64,000 nucleotides of DNA from Cryptomeria japonica (Eukaryota > Streptophyta > Pinopsida > Cupressales > Cupressaceae): contig NC_081413.1 in assembly GCF_030272615.1 (NCBI RefSeq), positions 338,426,802 to 338,490,801 of the forward strand, given 5' to 3'. The notes under the pieces were generated by a model. That model was given only the letters and a program-made list of their open reading frames with translations. It was not told the DNA's origin and ran no database searches. Each line of letters starts with the position of its first letter. The stretch's first letter is position 1. The translations under genes and the position numbers were made by a program. Positions 35,741 through 47,247 of this stretch are shown here, piece by piece.

Positions 35741-37392
35741 AGATCTGGATCAAGTCATGGCATGTCTGCATAGGACCAAGCCAAATTTATCTATCTTTGT
35801 TTGAAGAATTCTATGTATTCTTTCATTTCTTCATCTGATGATGATGCAGTAGGATGAAGTACCTTGGGATCCTTTATTGTGCCAATGTTTATTTCTTCTG
35901 TTGGCTCTATTAGAATAATAGATCTCTCCTGAAAAATATGCAGGGAGGATGTCAAACTTTCCATCTTCTGGCACCTCAAAGATATTTTCACCGTCAGATA
36001 CATCCTTTATTTTTCCTCTTGATTAATCTAGTGTTGCCATGAAATGGTTTTCAACACTATCTCTTTTTCCTTGTTTTATTTCAATTTTGTGACTGGAAAG
36101 TTTGGCATTCTCCTGACTGCAATAAGTGTTACTTGATTCCATGATGGAAGATATCTTAGATGTTATGGGTTCGACAACATTAAGATATACAGCTAAGTCA
36201 TGGTCATTGGAAAAGCCATACAATTCAAGGTTTTCTAGGTTATCACAATCAATTAGTTCTGGATGAAGAAGGGGTAAGTCATAGTCATCATCATTGTTAG
36301 GTGCTTCAAAATTCATGACATAATAGTCATAATTTGGTGTAGATTAGGTAATGTCATAGATAGAACTCTCTTGAGGATAGTCTCTCCCAAGTGCTCTCCA
36401 ATCATCTCTAACGAAATCAGGATTGGTATTTTTTGATTCACAATCAAGTGACTCTTCATCTGAGGTTTGTCCCTCAAACGAATGGATTATATCAACACAT
36501 ACATCTTTAATATTGCAAGTTCCTTCTTTATTTATTTTAATAGATTCATTTATATTTTAAAGTTGACATACTTCTGCACATGACACAGAGAATTCTTTTG
36601 CTATCTTTTGTCTTCTCTCGAACTCAGCTTCTTCTGGACTAATAGTCAATCCTGCTTGATTATCTATTAGTTCTTTCATGGTTCTTCCATACCTTGGTAT
36701 GTCTTTCTCAACACCTGATAGAAATCAACTATTTTGTTGATTTTTTGATATTTGATCAATAATTGTTTGTGTTTCTTGTGGTGTTACTTCTTGTTCTTTT
36801 TCATCCTCTTTCTTTTGTTGTTTTGTATATGCCTTTTTCCTCTGAATTTTGATTTATTCTTGTCTTCTTTCCAGTTCTATTATTTGTTTTGTGAAAGATG
36901 AGTCTTCATTTGTAATAGCTTCTTGTTCTTCATCTTTTTCTTCACTTGCTACACCAGATGATAGATCTGGACCCCATTCATATTCCGTTGAATATGTCTC
37001 TGAACCATTGTCTAGAATTACACTATTATATCTAACAAGAATATTATATGGTGCAAAAATTTCTCTGATTTTGGTCATCTATTCTTTCACTACTTCTTAA
37101 ATATATTGATCAGATTCAACACTTGTTTGTATTCCTTGAACTTGTTTTCATGATTCTTATTCTCGTTTGATTGCAAGTTCTCCCTGTTGTTTCTCATATT
37201 CTTCTTGTTTTTGTTTGTTGGCTACGATTTATGTTGCTTGGTGCAGCTTTTCTTGCCATGGTTCTTCTTTAGGGACTGCTTTCTTTCTCCACCTTGGATG
37301 TTGATAATTGTGTTGTTTTTCTTTGATTTTGGATATCTAAGCCTTGATTTATCTTCTTTAGATTGTGAGTGAGGACAAATAATCACCTATTG
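35741..37392 (-). pseudogene. Gag-Pol linker region of element D
   Basis: Low-complexity Lys/Glu-rich sequence in broken frames. Readable parts: FAPYNILVRYNSVILDNGSE (37060), QIIELERRQE, ISPEEAEFERRQKIAKEFSV (~36640), NFEAPNNDDDYDLPLLHPEL (36316), and the pre-RT motif KVLHPTASSSDEEMKEYIEF (35870-35791) followed by a LAWSYADMP-like sequence that leads into RT in Tat elements. I see neither a protease DSG motif nor a capsid or CCHC knuckle, so these may be deleted. Confidence 0.6.
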
Positions 37393-37394
37393 AG

Positions 37395-37999
37395 TTGTAT
37401 TTAGAAGGTCAAAACTTGAGAAGTTTTTTGAAACAATCACATGCCAGTTTGGACTAGAGCTCAATATGAGAAATTCAGAAAACAAAACAAAAATAGAAGA
37501 AGATTATTCAATATTTCAAATTTTTGGGTATACGGATGTTGATGAAAAAGTGGTCAATAACACCATTTGAGACCTTGAACAAGATTTTAAATTTGACAAA
37601 TTAATGGAAAAGTTATTGGAGAAACAAAAGGAAAAATACCTTCTAATGTTGGCAAAATTTAGGAGTTAAATTGCCACAAGATTTTAACGTAGAAAGTTTG
37701 AAACAAGATGCCGAGACGAGTAACAATCAAAACATAGATGATCCAAAGAATGAGGATGTAAATAAAGTAAATCATGAGGAAAAAAGAGGAGATAAAAGAA
37801 GAAAAGACCATGATGATACAAGAAGAGAGCGTGGTGATAGAATAACTTATGAGGATATAAGGAGAATCTGTATGGATAATCCTTTGTTAACTCACACTCA
37901 ACAAATGCAAACTTTACAACAAATACAGGATATGCAGAATGGAACAAGATTGTTTCTAAATACTTCTCAAGTTTTGACCTTGCAAAGAAGAAAAGAATA
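37395..37999 (+). pseudogene. Inverted gag N-terminal fragment
   Basis: Plus-strand reading inside a minus-strand element: MPVWTRAQYEKFRKQNKNRR (37442), then in shifted frame FKFDKLMEKLLEKQKEKYLL, then 37671-38000 LPQDFNVESLKQD...RRERGDRITYEDIRRI...LTHTQQMQTLQQIQ. The charged, Gln-rich style fits the pre-capsid part of Gag. It joins the LTR-end fragment at ~37996. The inversion relative to D is seen in sequence; that it is gag is inference from composition and context. Confidence 0.5.
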
Positions 38000-38130
38000 A
38001 TGTTTTTATTTTATATTCATTTCATGTAGTTTCATTAGTTGATTTTTGATTTCCTGTAGTATTTCCTTTGTATTTTGTGAAGCTAATATGTTGCAGGTAG
38101 TATTCTGAAGATGAAATTCAAGTCAACACA
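37996..38130 (+). mobile_element. LTR-end fragment, inverted relative to D
   Basis: Matches 61488-61622, the last 135 bp of the E LTR (ends ttcaagtcaacaca). The left edge coincides with the putative splice donor position (gaag/gtaatg) of the LTR. It stands head-to-head with the D LTR end at 40495. Confidence 0.8.
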
Positions 38131-38233
38131 AGGTGATTATTGGTTTAGGAAGATAAGCTTTGTTGATTTTACCACTATTATTGGTGCATTGTGATAAAGC
38201 ATCTTGTTGTTAAAAGGCACGTCCTTGAAAAAT

Positions 38234-38710
38234 TTATCCATCAAATTTTATCTCATAACCACGTAAATAGTGACGAAAATGGTGTAGGAATGTCCTATAT
38301 TTTAACAAGATCTTGCGATTGATATACAAGAATCTTATCCTCTTCTGAGTAGCCTTATAACTAGGTTTTATTTTCTGAAGGTGATATTTAAAAGTCATAT
38401 AAGCATATGATGGTTTAAAAGTTTGCTTGATTCCAATGTGAGTGCAATTCTGATTTTGATATAACCTAGGTTCAAAATATGAATGATATATCCAAGATAA
38501 TGAACAAAACGTGGATATGATCAAGTTTTGTGATAAAGAATGCGATATATCTTGATGAGAAACTGATAATGATGTTGATTTTTGTACTTGAGATGGTTGA
38601 ATCACTAACTTGTTGAATGTTTTATGCTTATGAAAACTTTTGGAAATAGCATATTGGATTGGTAACCTGATTATCGAACAGTTTGAAGGTCTGCGATAGT
38701 TTAAAGACAA
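38234..38710 (-). CDS. Possible leader ORF1 of Tat-like element (158 codons)
   Basis: Reads MSLNYRRPSNCSIIRLPIQY and ends FDG, Lys/Arg- and Ser-rich (FHKHKTFNKL, KRIRFLYINRKILLKYRTFL). The same frame is open in the second copy at 62169-61615. Ogre-type Tat elements carry an extra ORF1 between the 5' LTR and gag, so the position fits. Differences between the copies include several non-conservative changes (Y/Q, S/Y, D/Y), so coding is doubtful. No domain recognised. Confidence 0.3.
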   Translation of the reverse strand: MSLNYRRPSNCSIIRLPIQYAISKSFHKHKTFNKLVIQPSQVQKSTSLSVSHQDISHSLSQNLIISTFCSLSWIYHSYFEPRLYQNQNCTHIGIKQTFKPSYAYMTFKYHLQKIKPSYKATQKRIRFLYINRKILLKYRTFLHHFRHYLRGYEIKFDG

Positions 38711-38779
38711 CTCTACTTAAAAAGGGTATCTGACACTAAATTTGAAATCTTGGTCTGATATGTAGAAATTCCCTTTGTC

Positions 38780-39040
38780 TCAAATGCGAGAAAACATTTG
38801 CACTAACCTTTTTGTCAAAAGCACTAACTTATGGGACAAATGCGCTATTATGTTGCTTGAAAGCACTACTCTATGACACTAAAAGTGGAAAACTGTGTTA
38901 CAAAAGCGTGTTTTTTATGCTTAAAAGCGCTAATCTATTGATCAAATGCATGAAATGATGGCATAAAAGTGTTGTACTATTGTTTAAATGCGATATTTTG
39001 CATAATAAATGCATGGTTTTGCGCCACAAAAGTATTGTTC
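38780..39040. repeat. AGCGCT/AAATGCG motif array, left arm
   Basis: Alternating variants of aaaagcgctaa and caaatgcg spaced about 20-25 bp apart. Present in the same place in the second copy (62260-62510). Confidence 0.6.
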
Positions 39041-40099
39041 TGATTGTGTTCCAAGGATTTTTCAATTTTTTCCAACAAGTTGTTACATTTTTACTCATTT
39101 TTAGATGATGATTTTTCAAGTTTTTGACCATTCTGAGCACGTTATAGACATAGAAGACATAATGTTTGAAAAACAAAATGCACAGGAAAGCACGAATCCT
39201 ATGGTAGGCCGAGACAATAATTGTTGAATTTCACATGGGGTTTCCCTTGAGGCTATGCTATTCAAAGTGGATATTAAGATGCTTGACCCCACTGGCTCCA
39301 TCCTAAGCACTCACTTCTTTGGGGCAGCCAAGCACCAGTTTCCATGAAAACTCCCCATGCAAAACTTCATATCTCTACTAAGAACCGTATGTGTGTGAGC
39401 TGCCTCAAAGGTCCGACCTCCTGCACCAACAATTATAAGGATTTTGGCAACTAGTACAAGTGGTTTTTAGTAAAGGCTTCCAGTTATGTGGCCATACATG
39501 CAACACTTTTAGCTCTATAAATACAGAAGGTTCCCAGCCTATAGAGGTTACACTCCATAGGGTTTGTGGGGAAACATAGTGTCGGTATGAACTTATCAAC
39601 ACATGTTGTTTATGACTTTCATCACAAACACGGTTTATTTAGAGTGGATCAGAAGGACTTGACATTAGACTGTTTCCACTTGGGTCATTCCCCTCTCACT
39701 GGCCTCCTCAAGGCAGCTCGGGAGGGAAGGTCCTCTAAAGATTACACATAAAAGAAAGTAGGTTTGGTTTTCTGATCACTGTATGAGGGTGAGAGCATAC
39801 TTGCCCACTACTTCATCAAGAATGAAATACACAAGTTTAATTTTAGCCTTCTACAATCTATGTGCAACTACTTTAAACAAGTCACTTAAAATGCAAGTTG
39901 CATGTTGTCGATTATCCCCCTAGTTAAGCTAAATGAGAAAGATATGATATATTACTCCCCAAAATAAAAATCCTAGTTAACTATGTGAGGAAATGCATGA
40001 AATTTGCTTCAAAATAACCCCGCACATAGATATGTTGGTAGTTTGAAATTTTCAGTTCTTGGACATTTGGACCTGCAAAAAAGCTTGTTAGTTGAGAAC

Positions 40100-40410
40100 A
40101 AAAGCGCTATCTAAGCAAATGTGTTGTCTTCCACCTCAAAAGCGTTGACCTAGGTGACAAATGCGCGAACCTGAGAAATGAAAAGCATCGCTCTGTAGAC
40201 TAAATGCGTGAATTCACAAACAAAAGTGCTAACCTAAATACCACATGCGTTAACCTGTGAAATGAAAGTGCTAATCTGAGGACTAAATGCATTGATTTGC
40301 AAACAAAAATCTAACCTAAATGTCAACTGTGTTATCCTGTGAAATGAAAGTGTTAATCTATTAAATGAATGCGCTATCAAAATTCACATAGGCGTGAATC
40401 TAGATTACAT
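40100..40410. repeat. AGCGCT/AAATGCG motif array, right arm
   Basis: Same alternating motifs as the left arm, with acctaa or acctgtgaaatg between them. It lies 70 bp from the primer site. The equivalent of 63560-63870 in the second copy. Confidence 0.6.
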
Positions 40411-40473
40411 ATGTGTTAAATTTATGTGTACAAGAGCTAGACACAAAGTTAGAAATATATATGCAAGGCTCTA

Positions 40474-40491
40474 GCCCCACGGTGGGTGCCA
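40474..40491 (-). promoter_or_regulatory. Primer-binding site of element D
   Basis: Minus strand TGGCACCCACCGTGGGGC starts three bases after the LTR end at 40495. It matches the TGGCGCCCACCGTGGGGC type known from plant Tat elements with one change. The second copy is at 63937-63954. Confidence 0.8.
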
Positions 40492-40494
40492 AAA

Positions 40495-41320
40495 TGTGTC
40501 GACTTGAATGTCATCTTTAGAATACTACCTACAACATATTAGCTTCACAAAATACAAAGGAAATACTATAGGAAATCCAAACTCAACCAACAAAACTACA
40601 TGAAATGAATATAAAATAAAAACATTATTACCTTCGTGATTTAAGTCTCATTGTGTCCTAACACCATTGTTCCTGGTTGCAAATGATTTTCTTCCAGACA
40701 AGCACTAGTAGCTTCCAAGATGGCATACAAAGAATGGACTAATAGTTAACTGATACTATGATATGCATATGTGAATGATTTAAGCTAAAATGATATTAAG
40801 CTATGAAAAAAGTTCTAAAATTGCTAATTGCTTCAAACTCAAACTCACGGATACAAAATGAAGACTCCTAGAATGACCATATGATTACCTATTAGTCTAT
40901 TAGTTTAAAAATGGCTTAGGAGACCTCTTTTTATATACTTTTGAGTGGATGAGATTAGGTGGTAGAGATCAATGGTCATGATCAAATCTTGCAAATTGGA
41001 TGGTTATGAGCAAGTAGTTGAAGGTTGAAAGAAAGGGGAAAGGAGAAGAAAAGTGTCACTCATCTCACCTTGATTGATTTGAAGACTTGAGAGGATATAT
41101 GATAGTTGGAGAAGATATAGGAATGAGAGGACAAGTGGACTCAAGTCCTCCTAAGATATAGAGATGTTGGAGAGAATATAGAAGAAGGTTAGGAAATATG
41201 TGTGCATACACAATATTTTATTTATTTTGGATGTTGGAGACAAGTGGATAATAAATGTTTTTTTTAAATTCAATTTTGTTGAATTAATTCAGCCACATGA
41301 TGGATGAGTTGGAAAAGGAA
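40495..41320 (-). mobile_element. 5' LTR of element D, truncated at its outer end
   Basis: Read on the minus strand it ends in gtcgacaca at 40495 and matches the E LTR (60775-61622) in reverse. Homology stops near 41320, leaving off about 270 bp of the LTR start. A splice-donor-like cttc/attacctt lies at ~40633 (minus strand gaag/gtaat). Confidence 0.75.
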
Positions 41321-42372
41321 ATATGTTTTATTTTCATATGCTTGGGGTCACAAGCAACTTTTATTGGCAATTAAAGTTGAAAACTTGTTGTCCACACTGC
41401 CTTGTTTTTTTCTAGATAAGAACTATGTTGCTAATAACTTTCATGTCACACAACATTAAGAAAATATCTCTAGTGAAATGTAGATAATTTGGTTAAAAAC
41501 AACATATCAAACGTTCATAATGATCCAACCATTAAATTACAAGTTATGCCCTTTTTACTAAGACCGTATTTGACTATCATAAAAGAATAAGAGAAATGCA
41601 TGTACAGTCTGCCTAGGACATCAAATATCTTCCAAAAAATAAAACCATTTTCTATAAAACCAAATTCACATGAAATCCCACTCAATCTACTACCAAAATC
41701 CATAAAATCATAGTTTTTAAACAGTTAGTTTTCAAGATATGATCAAACCCTTCTCTCTAACCTGTCAACAAGGGTTTTAAGATAGTTTTTGAAAACCACA
41801 TTCAAAATTCCATAATAACCCACATAAAATGATGAAAATGGATTAAAAACAAATTTAATCCATCATAATATCATCCCAAATATGTTTTATACTTTATTCA
41901 ATTCATTTAACCATCAAGAAGTTCTTAAGAACTGCAAAACCACGTGACTGTTACAAAAGACAATTAAAGTATTACACAAAAATTTGCTTCTATTCATTGA
42001 AACCATCAAAAAATATATAATGTGCTTGCTACACATGTTACATACTTTCTTCCACTCCTATTTACAATCACTCCTTGAGTGATCTTCCTTCCATTTTACA
42101 TTAAAAAAAACTCCATGGCTGCCACCCTGTTTGCAAACTAGGTGTGACAGTTAGAGGCATTCAACAAACAAATTTGAGAATATTTTCCTCCAACTATCCA
42201 CCCTACTCAAACTATACCATACAATGGTTTTTATAGCCTTCACAAGGGTTCTAACTATCTCAAGACTGAATTGCATAGCTTCTTACAACTTTATAATGCA
42301 TTTGTTTGCTTGACAACTTTTTGACACAAGTGATAACTATTACATTTTAATAAACATGACTTCTAATCTTGG
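41321..42372. other. Unassigned AT-rich stretch left of element H
   Basis: About 1 kb with no recognisable gene or repeat. It is one half of the site into which H inserted; the other half begins at 50193. Confidence 0.5.
42368..42372. repeat. Target-site duplication of element H, left
   Basis: cttgg, identical to 50193-50197. Confidence 0.85.
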
Positions 42373-43531
42373 TGATGAATACTAAGAGGGGGGGGTGCAT
42401 TAGTATGCCAAAAATCTTTGCACTAAAACACTTACACAGTCTAAAGATAAACTGGTAAAGTAGTCTGACAATCAAACCGGTTATCACACATACAAACCAA
42501 AATGTGAATAAAACATTCACCCATAAAAGCAATACAACCATAACACAAGATATTTGACGTGGAAACCCAACTGGGAAAAACCACAGTGAGATGGAACTCA
42601 CAAGTCACTATCAGCAGAATAGAAACCAGACCGGTTAAGGTTTTACAATGTTCTTCACCAGAACAGATCCTGTTAGGAATCTCAATCTCTGTTAGGAGAT
42701 AAGTTCGATTAAAGACTACCTTGTTAGAGGATTTTAGATTCACATGTGTGAACCACCTTGTTAGAGGATTTTACAGAGGCTTTGAGGCCTACCCAGTTAA
42801 GGGCTACAAACTTTTCAAAGATGTGAGTAATCAACAAGTGTTTGATCTATCTACTAGCACAAATTGCTTGGTTAGATCCAGTATTGCTCACAGCTAATGC
42901 ATTCCAGCATTACTTCAGTCTCCTCTATCTCTCTTAGTTACAACTCGATCTTCTCTGATAAGATCGCTCTCCACTTCCACCTTAAACCCTAGCTCAACAT
43001 AAACCCTATTCGCAACTTCTTCAACAACTTAAAAAACCTAGACATGATGTCCTTTTAAAGGAATCTGATTTCATGTCGGTCCAATAGGATTACATTACAA
43101 TTTCCTAGATTCAGTGAATCTAGACATACTTAGTAACATGACACAAGAATCACCATCAATGTGTTAGCACCGTCAAACAATCGGTGGATTGGTAACTCAT
43201 CACAAAATGCCAGTTGGTAACTCATCACAGAGTGTTACCAGTTCATTCAAAATGTCGGTTGCCGGTTTGACAAAAATGAAGATTGGTAAGAATGTGTTGT
43301 GCCACTATGCTTCCTCATACCACTTGTGATCTGCGAACCGCTTGGGGTTGACATGCCGCTTCAGACCGAGAAACACATTCTACAAAATCACCACTAGTCT
43401 AAAGACTAGAATACAACATACCGGTTGGAACAAATACCAGTTGAGCATGAGCTCATACATATAAAGGGGATCTCAATACAAGTGTGTGTCCATCAATGAC
43501 AATCACAACATAAACATCAAAAATGCCAACA
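42373..43531 (-). mobile_element. 3' LTR of element H
   Basis: 1,159 bp, starting (minus strand) tgttggcattttt at 43531 and ending attcatca at 42373. It lacks the 15-bp duplication (near 49285) present in the other LTR. Confidence 0.88.
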
Positions 43532-43546
43532 ATCTCCCCCTTTGGC
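43532..43546 (-). promoter_or_regulatory. Polypurine tract of element H
   Basis: Minus strand gccaaagggggagat directly before the 3' LTR start. It is the usual plus-strand primer of copia/Sirevirus elements. Confidence 0.85.
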
Positions 43547-43929
43547 ATTGATGGCAACACTTAGGAAAATAAAATTTTGACATCTAAGTGTTTTACAACA
43601 AAAACTTGCCATTAACAAAATTGCTCCCCCTAAGCATATACACTATCCCTTAATCAATAGAGTGTATATAAATTTTGCATTCAGAGCATAATCATCAGAG
43701 CATATAGCATATATCACAACATATATCAAAATTTCAAAACAGATACTTCTCCCTCTGATATACTTCTCCCCCTAATATATCAAAATTTCAAAATTTTAAG
43801 ACCACCAAAATTTTAAAACCATATACTTCTCCCCCTTTGCCAACAATCACAAAGTACCACTACAAAAACCTATTTCCATATATATATAAAGGAGTTTATG
43901 ACAATAATGAATAATACTTGTCAAAAAAT

Positions 43930-46900
43930 GCTTTGTAGTCCTGCAAAAATTATTTCATGGAGAGAGATCAGGACTCTAGTAGGGAGGTTGCCACTTCCTT
44001 CTCTGTCTGCATTTGTGATACCTGCTCCTCCATGGCATCGATTGTGCTCAGTTCTTGGGTGACTGTTAGTGCATCTAGGTTTAGATAGCATTTCTGAAGA
44101 ATTTGCAGTCATGGAAGTAATACCAGTTGAAGTTCCTGCAAATCCCTAGACCTTGTGCTGATCTCTTGCTCTATCTTGGCTGACTGGATCTGGAACCGGT
44201 GAACGGTTTGCCCATATGCTACAAAGGAGTCGTAAGGAGTCTTGAATGTGCTTAAGTAGGGTTGTAAGTCCATTTGAAGTTGTTACTTCTTGGCTAGCAC
44301 ATCATCACAAAATAGATGAGGTTGACAGATTTTGCTGAGTAGCAAGTTTCCCTCATCCAAAGCACTCCTTATGTCCTTTTGATCCTTTGACAGTTCAGTC
44401 CTAAACTCATTCAGTTTCTTCATCAGAGCAACATTAAGAGCCTTTTGGTGCTCTTTCTTTACATTGGCCTTAGCTGCTTCTTCTAGGCTTTGCACCTGAT
44501 CATCCACTACAGTACATAGAAGTTTGATTTGTGCTAGTGATGAATCAATGTCAGGAAGATTAGTACCGGGGATTAAACTGGTAAGAGTGTCTACAGTTGC
44601 CTGAATGATGTCTTGTTCCTTTTTCCTCTGAATGATCTCAAGGTGCTCTTGAGCAGCCTTGATTCTCTGCAGAAGCTCTGACTTGCTTGCAGATTGGAGA
44701 TCGATAGGACTAGAAAGATCAACCGGTGAGGGTTGACTTCTGGTTGCCTTCGGAGTCTCCAACTGAGAGCTTTTTGCCACTTCACGTTCCTTGGCTTCTT
44801 CAACTTTCTTCTTTTCTGCTTCTCTTCTCTTCTCTTCTTCCTTGTCTTCTTCTGCCTTTTTCTTCTGCTCTGTTCTCCTCTTCTGCTCTTCCTTTTCTTC
44901 TTCTTCCCTCTTCTTCTTCTCTTCCTCTTCCTTTTTCTTCTTTTCTTCCTCTTCCTTCTTTTCTTCCTCTTCCTTCTTCCTCTTTTCTTCTTCTTCCTTC
45001 TTCCTCTTTTCTTCTTCTTCCTTCTTCTTCTTTTCTTCCATCTCCTCTTCTTCTTTCTTTTTCCTTTCTTCTTCTTGCTTCTTCTTTTCTTCATCTTTTC
45101 TTTTCTCCTCTTCCTCTTTCTTTTTCTCTTCCTCCTTTCTCCGTTTCTCATCTTCATCCTTCTTCTTTTTCTCTTCTTCCTTGCCTTTTGCCGCTTGCTA
45201 TGTGTCCACAACTTGTTCACCACCCTGATCGGCCTATTGCCCATGTTCAGTTCCCTCAGAAGGTATGTCCTGGGTGACATCTTCTATATCCAGGGCATCA
45301 ACATCTATGGTGTCGATTGGTTCCTCCACCTCCTTCCTCATCAAAAACTTCATCCGGTTTGGAAATAACTAGTTCCTTTTCCGCTTGGAGGTTGGCCATT
45401 CAAGCTTTGTGTAAGCTGATAGCATGGGCCATGTGTTGATGTGTATCCTTTTCTACATCATCAACCCTCCCTTCCAACAACCAGAGTCTTCTTCTCCTTA
45501 TGAAGAAGAGACCTTTATTTTGATCTAATACATCAAATAATTCTGAATTTGAGAGTTCGGGGAAGTAATGTGCAAAAACTTTCTCCCTAATCTCTTGTTC
45601 CTTTTCAATGGCAATGCGCCATTTGTTATCCAATGCTTTAAACAATGAATCTGGTGTTTGAGATTTAATCTCTGATGGTGACCAGTCATTTTTGCATAAA
45701 TAAAGAATGATTTCCTACAGTACTTCATCTTTTTCTTCACTATTGAAATCATCATAATAATCAATTAAATCATGAAGTAACTTTCTCCTAATATTATTTA
45801 CTGTTCTTTGACAATGTGTCAAAGGTTTGTAAGAGGAGATATCTATATTTACCGGTGCGGATGTTGCCAGTTCATTCTTCTTCACCTTCTTGGTCTGTCT
45901 AGCCTTCTTTGGCTGTTCATCAGACTCAGTTTCTTCGGAGTCTGGTTCATTTGCCTTAGTCTTACTCTTTCTTTTGAAGACTTTTTCTGGTGTTACCTTT
46001 GGTTTCTTCTTTGTCGGTGACCACTTGGTCACTCTTGGAGTCTCAATGGTAGCTGGTGCTGATGCCGCAGGCACTGCCTTAGCTTTTTTGGCTGCCGGTT
46101 CTTTTCCCTTTTTCACCGATGGTTCTTGAACTGGTGCAATCCTCTCCAAGTAGGTTTTGGTTCGCTTCACCTTTGGATCAAGAGGCGAGGCAATAAGGGT
46201 TGAAGCATACCCTTCCAACATGTCAAACATGACCTCATAGCCCATAGGCTCCACTTCCTCCATTCTAGGCTCAACAGCCTCCATTAGACATTTGTCCACT
46301 TGAATAGTGAAACAGATGTCATCTTCATACTTCTTCACTATGTCACCTAAGATTTGCACCCTCTGACTCATCTTTCTTCTGAACTCATCAAAGTATTTGT
46401 TCAATATCTCAGGGTAGCCGGTTCCAATGGCTTGCACACTTTCCTTTATCTACTTGGTTACCGGTTGGTCAGGGGACCACTGGACATCTCCTACACCCGA
46501 AAAGTAGCCTTGGAAATAGAAAAACAACCCTACCAGTAGTTGTCCAAATTTAAATCTTAGTGAATTATCCTTTTTGATTGCCTTGAGATTTAATAGGAGT
46601 TGCCTTTGCATACTGGTGCATAAGTCAAATGATTTATCCTCTATAATCATCTGGTAAGCGGCATTTACCGCTGCAGTAGATACAAAATTAATCCTACTGG
46701 CCGAGAATGTCCTGTAGCCTATCACCATGCAGGCGTATTTTACCAGTTCATCCTTGATAGAATTAACTATCATACCTCATGAATCACTTGTCAAACCGGT
46801 GAGCTTGGTCATTTCCATTTTGCTTACTGTTCTCAAGGCTGGCACTTCCCCTGTGTTGCAGAAACTGGTGACTACATGAATTGCCTTAGGCGTGATATCA

Positions 46901-47247
46901 TGCGTTCTCTCCAGGTACATCTTGTCACCATGGACTCTGCTCAGGATGATTCTGATGTGATCCTCTATGAAATCTTCTAGAAAACACACCGCATTATGGA
47001 TTTTCTTCTTCTCTAAGATACTGAACTCCGGTTTGATCCTTTTGTCCTTTCCGCAAAATAGACCTAATTGAGTATGAATGACTAAGGACCCTAGGTCTTC
47101 TATCTTGCAATCAATATAGTCTGAGATTCCCTCTTTGACTATGACTCCAGTTGGAATTTGTGATAGAGCATTATACTTGGACTTCCTCTGAATGAAATTT
47201 TCTGACTCAATGGATGTGCTTGAATTGGTATGAGATGTGGAAGCCAT
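43930..47247 (-). pseudogene. Unknown accessory ORF of element H in place of pol (~1,100 codons)
   Basis: Start ATG at 47247 (MASTSHTNSSTSIESENF). Parts: globular N-terminal ~47247-46150 (SKYNALSQIPTGVIVKEG, LGLFCGKDKRIKPEFSILEK, SLRFKFGQLLVGLFFYFQGY); basic linker 46140-45840 (KKGKEPAAKKAK, TKKKPKVTPEKVFKRKSKTK, nuclear-signal-like); a second helical part to ~45400; a very long Lys/Glu coil 45250-44800; a coiled C-terminal part (SELLQRIKAAQEHLEIIQRK, EFRTELSKDQKDIRSALDEG) to ~43930. Breaks: stops near 46777, 46447, 45715 and 44283, frameshift near 45390. Not pol. It could be related to Sirevirus env-like ORFs, which also have coiled coils, but I cannot show this. Confidence 0.65.

Larger units (their letters stand above)
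38131..40494 (-). other. Leader region of element D (2.4 kb), paralogous to 61623-63957
   Basis: On the minus strand this follows the primer site. It aligns end to end with 61623-63957 at about 90% or more by eye. It contains two arrays of AGCGCT/AAATGCG motifs (38780-39040 and 40100-40400), a unique conserved block 39110-39830 with tataaatacagaagg near 39520, and a short conserved ORF (38710-38234). Apart from that ORF I see no gene. Confidence 0.75.
24685..41320 (-). mobile_element. Ty3/Tat-like LTR retrotransposon D, rearranged and interrupted
   Basis: Read on the minus strand: partial 5' LTR (41320-40495), primer site (40491-40474), 2.4-kb leader, an inverted insert (37395-38130), gag-like region, RT, degenerate RNase H, aRNH, integrase. 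The integrase is split by the LINE at 24940-32939. The 3' end is cut at ~24685, where similarity to the E integrase ends; no 3' LTR is present. No protease DSG motif is seen. The order RT-RNaseH-aRNH-IN is canonical for Tat. Confidence 0.8.

Noticed and set aside
36849-37372. Plus-strand Ser/Phe-rich frames over the D gag-like region
   Set aside because: They are the complement of Lys/Glu-rich minus-strand gag-like sequence.
39300-39420. Group II intron domain V-like or organelle-derived fragment (agaaccgtatgtgtg)
   Set aside because: Only a short motif matches; the paired strand and bulge of domain V are not found.
38085-40545. DNA transposon with ~45-bp terminal inverted repeats
   Set aside because: The inverted ends are LTR ends, a Tat-type primer site lies inside one of them, and no transposase is present.
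41515-42350. Possible gene left of H
   Set aside because: No frame above 65 codons outside the LTR and no recognisable motif.
44726-45368. Plus-strand Ser/Phe/Leu-rich open frames of 145-211 codons
   Set aside because: They are the antisense of the Lys/Glu coil repeat; low complexity explains their openness.
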